Source: Glacieibacterium sp038211965 (GTDB lineage Bacteria; Pseudomonadota; Alphaproteobacteria; Sphingomonadales; Sphingomonadaceae). Taken from it: DNA of 11,022 nt. A model generated the notes under the pieces. It did not search any database and had not been told where the DNA came from. It saw nothing but the letters and a program-made list of their open reading frames with translations. Of the stretch, positions 6,549-11,022 are shown piece by piece (the first letter of the stretch is position 1; each line of letters opens with the position of its first letter). Position numbers and translations under genes: made by a program. The stretch spans positions 1-11,022 of the forward strand of contig JBBQVB010000090.1 of assembly GCA_038211965.1 (NCBI GenBank), written 5' to 3'.

Positions 6549-6598
6549 GTCTGGTCCTTTGGATAAGCGTCGGCTGAACCCGCCCGACGCGTGCGGGT
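6549..6598 (-). promoter_or_regulatory. Leader of the methionine-rich gene: ribosome-binding site and possible pseudoknot
   Basis: On the minus strand the order is ACCCGC (6598-6593), GCGTCGG (6590-6584), GCGGGT (6583-6578), CCGACGC (6573-6567), then the Shine-Dalgarno AAAGGA (6560-6555) and ATG 6548. Arm 1 is complementary to arm 3 (6 bp) and arm 2 to arm 4 (7 bp), so the leader can form either of two exclusive hairpins or an H-type pseudoknot with 2-, 0- and 4-base connecting segments. The second stem ends 6 bases before the Shine-Dalgarno. Seen in sequence only; function is speculative. Confidence 0.4.
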
Positions 6599-6613
6599 CG
6601 TAAAACCTGTTCG

Positions 6614-7297
6614 TTAGCCCTTGGCGGCGGCGAGGATCGGGCCGCCCTGCGCGGTCTGGACGAGCACGGCGGTCGCGAGGCCGGCGGGTGCGGCGGGAAC
6701 CTTGAAGGTCGCTGCGGTTCCCGACCAATGGCCGAGGCGCGTCAGTTCGCGCACGACGTTGCGATGCGGCAGGGTGCGCCCGCTGTTCTCGCCCGCCTTG
6801 ACCGCGATCTCGACGACGCGCGGGTCATAGCGCACCAGCCAGACATCGGCGGGGGCCTTCGGCGCGGCGGCAGCGGCGACGGTGACACTGGCGCTGCTCA
6901 GCGTCAGCGCCGGCCCGGCAACGTGCGGTGTCGCGGCGATCAGCGCGGCAAGCGGCTGCGCCTTGGTGCCGGTGATGTCGGCGCGGCCGTTGACGACGAC
7001 CTGCGGCGTCCAGACCTGCTCGTGGTTCAGGCCCTTGGCGTAGTCCCACTGGCGTTGCGTATAGGCGGGCGTCGCGAAGCGGTCCTTCCAGCCAAGCTGG
7101 TCCCAGTAGGTGACGGCGAAGCTCAGCGCGAGGACGTCGGGGCGACTGGCGATCAGCGCGTTGACGTTGGCATTGGCAGGCGGGCACGACGAACAGCCCT
7201 GGCTCTGGAACAGCTCGATAACGGTCAGCGGCGCCGCGGGAGCCTGCGCCAGCGCGGGCGCACTCAGCAACGCAGCGACGATGAGGGGGCGGAACAT
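6614..7297 (-). CDS. DUF1223 secreted thioredoxin-fold protein
   Basis: A 227-residue protein with a signal peptide (about 1-18, ending in APALAQA) and the DUF1223 domain. After the first strand VIELFQSQG comes the redox-like motif CSSC (Cys35, Cys38) followed by PPANANVNALI. The cis-proline segment WTPQVVVNG is at 97-104, so the fold is thioredoxin-like and the active site periplasmic. Family function is not established. The start ATG 7297 is preceded by GGAGAG 5 bases upstream. It is the first gene after the SigF-type promoter, 65 bases ahead of the methionine-rich protein gene and in the same direction, so it probably belongs to the same stress operon. A thiol-disulfide or electron-relay job next to the molybdoenzyme is plausible but inferred. 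Confidence 0.9.
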   Translation of the reverse strand: MFRPLIVAALLSAPALAQAPAAPLTVIELFQSQGCSSCPPANANVNALIASRPDVLALSFAVTYWDQLGWKDRFATPAYTQRQWDYAKGLNHEQVWTPQVVVNGRADITGTKAQPLAALIAATPHVAGPALTLSSASVTVAAAAAPKAPADVWLVRYDPRVVEIAVKAGENSGRTLPHRNVVRELTRLGHWSGTAATFKVPAAPAGLATAVLVQTAQGGPILAAAKG

Positions 7298-7329
7298 AGC
7301 TTCTCTCCAACAAACCTGTCGGAGCGTGG

Positions 7330-7355
7330 TTCGCCGCCGTCCGCGCGTCGGTTAC
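7330..7355 (-). promoter_or_regulatory. SigF-type ECF promoter (GTAACC-N16-CGAA)
   Basis: GTAACC at 7355-7350 and CGAA at 7333-7330 on the minus strand, with exactly 16 bases between, match the SigF promoter consensus as I remember it from Caulobacter. The CGAA ends 32 bases before the DUF1223 ATG, leaving room for a start site near 7323 and a leader of about 26 bases containing the GGAGAG ribosome-binding site. By base composition the motif should turn up about 0.01-0.02 times per window of this size by chance. Confidence 0.8.
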
Positions 7356-7414
7356 AGCCATGGCGCGGTCACATCATTTTGCGCGCGCGCCGACCGCTGC
7401 TACAGCGCGATGCC

Positions 7415-7993
7415 ATGTCCAATCGCCGCCGCGTACCCCCGACCGCCGTCCGTCTCGCGCTCGACTACGGGCCGTTGCTGCTGTTCTTCGCAGCGTCGAA
7501 GCTGTTCACGATCTTCATCGCGACGGGGGTGTTCATGGCGGCCGTCGTCGCCTCGATCATCGCGTCGCGGCTCCTCACCGGCAGGGTCTCGCCGATGCTG
7601 TGGTTTACCGGGGCGATCGTCCTGGCGGCGGGGGGCGCGACGCTGTGGCTCGGCGACGTGACCTATCTCAAGATGAAGCCGACAATCATCTATGCGCTGC
7701 TCGCGGGGACTTTGCTGTTCGGGCTGGCGACGCGCCGCCCGCTGCTCAAGCTGGTCCTCCACGATGCCTTTCCCGCGGTCGACGCCGAAGGGTGGCGCAA
7801 GCTGACGATCAACTGGGCGCTGCTGTTCATTGCGCTGGCGGTGGCAAACGAGGTCGCACGGCGCATGCTGACGACCGATCAATGGGTCGATTTCAAGGTC
7901 TGGGGCGTGACCGCGGCGACCTTCGTCTTCGCGCTGTTCCAGGCCCCGATCCTGATGCGTCACGCCGAGGCCGAACCGCCCAAGGCACCTTGA
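7415..7993 (+). CDS. yciB: Intracellular septation protein A family (YciB/IspZ) membrane protein
   Basis: A 192-residue inner-membrane protein of the septation protein A family, recognisable from LALDYGPLLLFFAASKL (14-30), the ATGVFMAAVVASI helix, and the LLKLVLHDAFPAVDAEGWRKLTINWALLFIALAVANE segment around 110-146 that ends family members' conserved core. Five or so membrane segments are visible. The family is tied to cell-envelope maintenance and division. It is the only plus-strand gene, divergent from the SigF operon across a 117-base gap and convergent, 8 bases apart, with the small ORF at 8002. Start ATG 7415; the upstream ATG at 7410 is out of frame. A TTGCGC/TACAGC pair at 7379-7406 could be a weak promoter that would make a nearly leaderless message. 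Confidence 0.93.
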   Translation: MSNRRRVPPTAVRLALDYGPLLLFFAASKLFTIFIATGVFMAAVVASIIASRLLTGRVSPMLWFTGAIVLAAGGATLWLGDVTYLKMKPTIIYALLAGTLLFGLATRRPLLKLVLHDAFPAVDAEGWRKLTINWALLFIALAVANEVARRMLTTDQWVDFKVWGVTAATFVFALFQAPILMRHAEAEPPKAP

Positions 7994-8001
7994 ACCGCGC
8001 G

Positions 8002-8199
8002 CTAGACGTGCTCGAGCACCGCGAAGCCGTTACGCCCCAGATCGACGCGCAGCACCGAGACATCGCCGAGGACGAAATTGGCGAGGCTGTCGATGCGCTT
8101 GTCGGCGATCCGGCACATCGTGGCGTACAAGGTGCGACCATCGGTCTCGAAGCTGCGTTCGAGCCGCCTGTCGAGGCGATAGACGTCGACCTGAATCAT
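8002..8199 (-). CDS. Small protein of unknown function
   Basis: I do not recognise this 65-residue protein. Its codon usage is strongly coding-like (GTC, GAC, CTC, ATC, CGC third-position C/G) and it contains MIQVDVYRLDRRLERSF, a middle MCRIADKRID and an end VLRVDLGRNGFAVLEHV, with no signal peptide or membrane segment. The ATG at 8199 has a G-run nine bases upstream. A GTG at 8244 would extend it by 15 residues and add HCDCC, where codon use is less typical. The frame stays open upstream to the purH stop. It ends 8 bases from the convergent yciB stop and is likely transcribed with purH. Confidence 0.6.
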   Translation of the reverse strand: MIQVDVYRLDRRLERSFETDGRTLYATMCRIADKRIDSLANFVLGDVSVLRVDLGRNGFAVLEHV

Positions 8200-8299
8200 G
8201 TCCGCAAACCCCCCGGTCCCGAAGCAACAATCGCAGTGAATCACGCGCCGCCCGGCATCGCAATACGCCGGACGGTCGCAGCTGAAATTATTGTGCCGG

Positions 8300-8315
8300 G
8301 TGGCCGGCGGGCCAC
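8300..8315 (-). terminator. Short GC hairpin just after purH, weak
   Basis: GTGGCC (8300-8305) and GGCCAC (8310-8315) form a 6-bp stem with a 4-base loop, 4 bases past the purH TAG. No T-run follows immediately, so it may be only an attenuator or chance GC structure. Confidence 0.2.
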
Positions 8316-8319
8316 GCCG

Positions 8320-9909
8320 CTAGTGGCGGAAGTGGCGCATCCCCGTGAACACCATCGCCAGCCCGCGCGCGTCGGCGGCGGCGATGACCTCGGCGTCGCG
8401 GATCGACCCGCCGGGCTGGATAATCGCCGTCGCACCCGCCTCTGCCGCCGCGATCAGGCCATCGGCGAAGGGGAAGAAGGCGTCCGACGCGACGACGCTG
8501 CCGATGGTGCGCGGTTGGGGCCAGCCCGCCGCGTCGGCCGCGTCCTTCGCCTTCCACGCCGCGACGCGCGTTGAATCGAGGCGGCTCATCTGCCCAGCGC
8601 CGATGCCCGCCGTGCTGCCGCCGTGCGCATAGACGATGGCGTTCGACTTGACGTGCTTGGCGACGGTCCACGCGAACAGCAGGTCGGCCCATTCGGCCTC
8701 GCTCGGCGCGCGCGCGGTAACGACGGTCATGTCGCCGCGCGCGACGCGGCCGTTGTCGCGCTGCTGGACGAGGACGCCGCCGGCGATGATTTTCGTCTGC
8801 AACCCCGTGCGTGCCGGGTCGGGCAGGTCTCCGGTGAGCAGCAGGCGCAAATTGGGTTTGCGCGCGAACACCGCGCGCGCCGCATCGTCGGCGCCGGGCG
8901 CGACGACGACCTCGGTGAAAATCGCCGCAATCGCCTCCGCTGCCGGCCCCTCGAGGACACGGTTGAGCGCCACGATACCGCCGAACGCCGACACGGGATC
9001 GCACGCCAGCGCCGCCGCGTAAGCCTCGGACGGGGTTGCGGCGGTCGCGACGCCGCACGGATTGGCGTGCTTGACGATCACCACCGTCGGGGCTGCGTCG
9101 CGAAACTCGGCGACGAGTTCCAGCGCCGCGTCGGCATCGTTGTAGTTATTGTAGCTCAGCGCCTTGCCCTGCACCTGCACCGCCTGCGCGATGCCGCGCG
9201 CCGCAGGCCCGCCCGAGCGGTAGAGCGCCGCAAGCTGGTGCGGGTTCTCGCCGTAGCGCAGCAGTGTCGACCGCCGCGTCGCCTTGACGCGCGTCGCGGG
9301 AAACAGCTCGCGCTGGTCGATGTCGGCGAACCAGCCCGAGATCGCCGCGTCATAGGCTGCAGTCGCCGCATAAGCCCGTGCCGCGAGACGCTTGCGGAGA
9401 TCGAAACCGGTACCCCCGTCCGCGTCGAGTGCCGCGATCAGTTCGGCATAGTCGCCTGGATCGGTCAGCACCGCGACAGCGCCGTGATTCTTCGCTGCCG
9501 AGCGGATCATCGCCGGACCGCCGATGTCGATGTTCTCGATGATCTCGTCGCGCCCCGCACCCTTCGCCACGGTCGCTTCGAAGGGGTAGAGGTTGACCAC
9601 CAGCAGGTCGATCGCGCCGATGCCGTGCGCGGCCATCGCTGCCGCGTGCGTCGGGTCGTCGCGTACAGCGAGCAGCCCGCCGTGGACGACGGGATGGAGC
9701 GTCTTGACGCGCCCGTCCATCATTTCGGGAAAGCCCGTCAGTTCGGCAACCTCGCGCACCGCCAGCCCCGCCTCGCGCAGCGCCGCCGCAGTGCCGCCCG
9801 TCGACACCAGCTCGACATTGTGGCGCGCGAGCGCATGCCCGAGGTCGACGATGCCGGTCTTGTCGCTGACCGACAGCAAGGCGCGGGTGACGGGAACGAG
9901 GTCGGGCAT
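8320..9909 (-). CDS. purH: bifunctional AICAR transformylase / IMP cyclohydrolase
   Basis: A 529-residue enzyme, normal length, that formylates AICAR with 10-formyltetrahydrofolate and closes the ring to IMP, the last two steps of purine synthesis. The N-terminal MGS-like cyclohydrolase domain (about 1-195) shows SVSDKTGI (13-20), STGGT (36-40), EMMDGRVKTLHPVVHGGLL (62-80), VNLYPFE and the NIDIGGPAMIRSAAKN segment. The transformylase domain shows RYGENPHQ, LSYNNYNDADAA, the catalytic VKHANPCG, SAFGGIVALN, AKHVKSNAIV and ASDAFFPFADG, ending in MRHFRH. The start is ATG 9909, with AGGA 6 bases upstream; a TTG at 9915 would abut the AGGA and is unlikely. It is separated by 76 bases from the small gene upstream. 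Confidence 0.98.
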   Translation of the reverse strand: MPDLVPVTRALLSVSDKTGIVDLGHALARHNVELVSTGGTAAALREAGLAVREVAELTGFPEMMDGRVKTLHPVVHGGLLAVRDDPTHAAAMAAHGIGAIDLLVVNLYPFEATVAKGAGRDEIIENIDIGGPAMIRSAAKNHGAVAVLTDPGDYAELIAALDADGGTGFDLRKRLAARAYAATAAYDAAISGWFADIDQRELFPATRVKATRRSTLLRYGENPHQLAALYRSGGPAARGIAQAVQVQGKALSYNNYNDADAALELVAEFRDAAPTVVIVKHANPCGVATAATPSEAYAAALACDPVSAFGGIVALNRVLEGPAAEAIAAIFTEVVVAPGADDAARAVFARKPNLRLLLTGDLPDPARTGLQTKIIAGGVLVQQRDNGRVARGDMTVVTARAPSEAEWADLLFAWTVAKHVKSNAIVYAHGGSTAGIGAGQMSRLDSTRVAAWKAKDAADAAGWPQPRTIGSVVASDAFFPFADGLIAAAEAGATAIIQPGGSIRDAEVIAAADARGLAMVFTGMRHFRH

Positions 9910-9915
9910 CGGCAA

Positions 9916-9919
9916 TCCT
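9916..9919 (-). promoter_or_regulatory. purH ribosome-binding site
   Basis: AGGA lies 6 bases before ATG 9909 and directly abuts the alternative TTG at 9915, which decides for the ATG start. Confidence 0.6.
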
Positions 9920-9985
9920 GAGCGGCGGCAGCAACGCGGCTCTTAGGCGACGGCGCGGCGTTCGGGAACTCTCGATGCGCGCCGG

Positions 9986-10243
9986 TCAGCGGTCGAGGAC
10001 GCCGAAGACCTTGCGGACGAACGCGTCGCGCTCGCGGGTCAACCGCGCCTCGACCTCGGGCGGTAGTACGAGGTCCTCGACCGACCCCGCCTGCGCTTCG
10101 AGCGCTGCAAGCCGCGCCTTGGTCACCCACGTCTCGCGCGCGAGTTCGAGGAGCATCCGCACCAGCGCGTCGATCGCCGGATCGTCGAACAGCTGCGGGC
10201 GCTTTCCCCCCACCGTCGAAGCAAGCGGCAGGTCGTCGCTCAA
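9986..10243 (-). CDS. Small conserved-looking protein of unknown function, coupled to the methyltransferase
   Basis: An 85-residue protein I cannot name. It reads SDDLPLASTVGGKRPQ at the N-terminus, then a long charged helix region (AIDALVRMLLELARETWVTKARLAALEAQAG) and an acidic/basic tail ending FVRKVFGVLDR; it is soluble and probably mostly helical, perhaps coiled-coil. The start is taken as TTG 10243 because TTGA at 10240-10243 overlaps the methyltransferase TGA by 4 bases, and codon usage becomes irregular upstream of it in this frame. No ATG or GTG is close. Coupling suggests a partner or accessory subunit of the methyltransferase (inference). Confidence 0.7.
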   Translation of the reverse strand: MSDDLPLASTVGGKRPQLFDDPAIDALVRMLLELARETWVTKARLAALEAQAGSVEDLVLPPEVEARLTRERDAFVRKVFGVLDR

Positions 10244-11022
10244 GTGCGCGTGCCGTAGACGAACCACTGCACCCCGTCGGCGAGCCGCCCGGTGTTGCCG
10301 CCGACCGCCGTGTCGCCCGCCAGCGCGGCGCGCACCGCCGCCTCGCCGTACCAGCCGAGCGACGGCACAACCGTCTGCAAGAAGTTCTCGGGCGCAAACC
10401 CTGCCGCAGCACACAATGTTGCCGGGTCCTGGTCGCGATAGCCCTTGTAATAGGGCTCGTTATTGTACCAGCAGTCCCAGTCGAGATAGAAACCGTCGTA
10501 CGCCGACAGCGCGTTGTTGGGCGGCAGTTCGTAATGGAGCATCATGCCGCCGGGGCGCAGGACGCGCTTCGCCTCGGCGAACACCTTGGCGATGTCCTTG
10601 AGCGGCAGTTCGTGGAGGAACATCGACGAGAAGACGAGGTCGAAGCTCGCGTCGGGATAGGGCAGCGCGGTCGCGTCGGCCTGCCTGAAGTGTGCAGTCA
10701 CCCCCTGCGCCTGCGCGCGGCCATGGGCATAGCGCAGGCACGGCGCGGCGACGTCGATACCGGTGACCCGCGCGTCCGGATAGGCGCGCGCCCACGGCAG
10801 CGTCTGGTGGCCGACCGAACAGCCGAGGTCGAGGATGTCGGCGGGTTTGAAGTCCGGGTGCGCAAGCGTCAGCCACAGCGCGATCGACGACCCGATATCG
10901 TCGAGGTTGTGCCCCATCAGCCCGAACGAGAAGACGCCGAGCCCGTTCTCGTAGACCGCGCCCGCCGCGACATCGCCGGCGTGATCCTCGCGGGCATAGC
11001 TGCCGGGCATGTGGTGGACATC
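10240..11022 (-). CDS. Class I SAM-dependent methyltransferase (UbiE-like), 5' end outside the window
   Basis: At least 260 codons of a methyltransferase whose frame is still open at the window edge (DVHH precedes the ATG at 11010), so the true start is probably beyond 11022. Motif I is ILDLGCSVGHQTLPWA, with the SAM-binding glycine loop, followed by the acidic VTGID strand end, ADATALPYPDASFDLVFSS (motif II region), MFLHELPLKDI and RVLRPGGMMLHYE (motif III). This is the UbiE/Methyltransf_11 pattern. The substrate is unknown; an aromatic-rich C-terminal region (YDGFYLDWDCWYNNEPYYKGY) is unusual and may form the substrate pocket. It is coupled by a 4-base overlap to the small gene downstream. 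Confidence 0.88.
   Translation of the reverse strand, partial: DVHHMPGSYAREDHAGDVAAGAVYENGLGVFSFGLMGHNLDDIGSSIALWLTLAHPDFKPADILDLGCSVGHQTLPWARAYPDARVTGIDVAAPCLRYAHGRAQAQGVTAHFRQADATALPYPDASFDLVFSSMFLHELPLKDIAKVFAEAKRVLRPGGMMLHYELPPNNALSAYDGFYLDWDCWYNNEPYYKGYRDQDPATLCAAAGFAPENFLQTVVPSLGWYGEAAVRAALAGDTAVGGNTGRLADGVQWFVYGTRT

Noticed and set aside
8008..8019. Perfect 12-base palindrome GTGCTCGAGCAC between convergent genes
   Set aside because: It lies in the last codons of the small ORF; too short, and without a T-run, to call a terminator or operator.
8623..9921. Long plus-strand open frame opposite purH
   Set aside because: It fully overlaps a clear purH on the other strand and has no recognisable motif.

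Overview
The window looks like a chromosomal stretch of a high-GC alphaproteobacterium, most likely a sphingomonad. The basis is the very GC-rich third-codon usage, an NrsF/SigF-type ECF system, a DUF29 protein, a DUF1223 protein, and a coaBC-dut-ThiF-like gene order that I associate with that group. No rRNA, tRNA, CRISPR array, insertion sequence or phage gene is visible. All genes but one lie on the minus strand, and most neighbours overlap by 4 to 8 bases, so the region is built from tightly coupled operons.

Reading along the minus strand (high to low coordinates): 11022-9986 holds the 3' part of a SAM-dependent methyltransferase gene, translationally coupled to a small protein of unknown function. 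9909-8320 is purH, the last two steps of IMP synthesis. It is followed by a small unknown ORF (8199-8002) that converges on the only plus-strand gene, the septation/membrane protein ispZ/yciB (7415-7993).

7355-3346 is the most interesting block: a probable single operon with the order DUF1223 thioredoxin-like secreted protein, methionine-rich pentapeptide-repeat secreted protein, b561-type cytochrome b, sulfite-oxidase-family molybdoenzyme (Tat signal plus lipobox), ECF sigma factor SigF, anti-sigma factor NrsF. It is headed by an exact GTAACC-N16-CGAA element, which as I recall it is the Caulobacter SigF promoter consensus. A second exact copy lies inside sigF. The parts match the logic of the SigF/NrsF hypochlorite-defence regulon described in Azospira suillum: a sacrificial methionine-rich periplasmic protein plus a molybdenum methionine-sulfoxide reductase. 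Here, however, a four-helix b-type cytochrome replaces the usual MsrQ/YedZ, and a DUF1223 protein is added. The likely working model (inference) is that oxidant reaches periplasm-facing cysteines of NrsF, SigF is released, and the operon supplies an oxidisable methionine sink and a membrane-anchored reductase that regenerates it.

3283-76 is a housekeeping/sulfur-flavoured block: coaBC and dut (start/stop overlap), then DUF29, a ThiF/MoeB/HesA-type adenylyltransferase and a DsrE-family protein, mostly coupled by short overlaps. Bases 1-75 contain nothing I can support.
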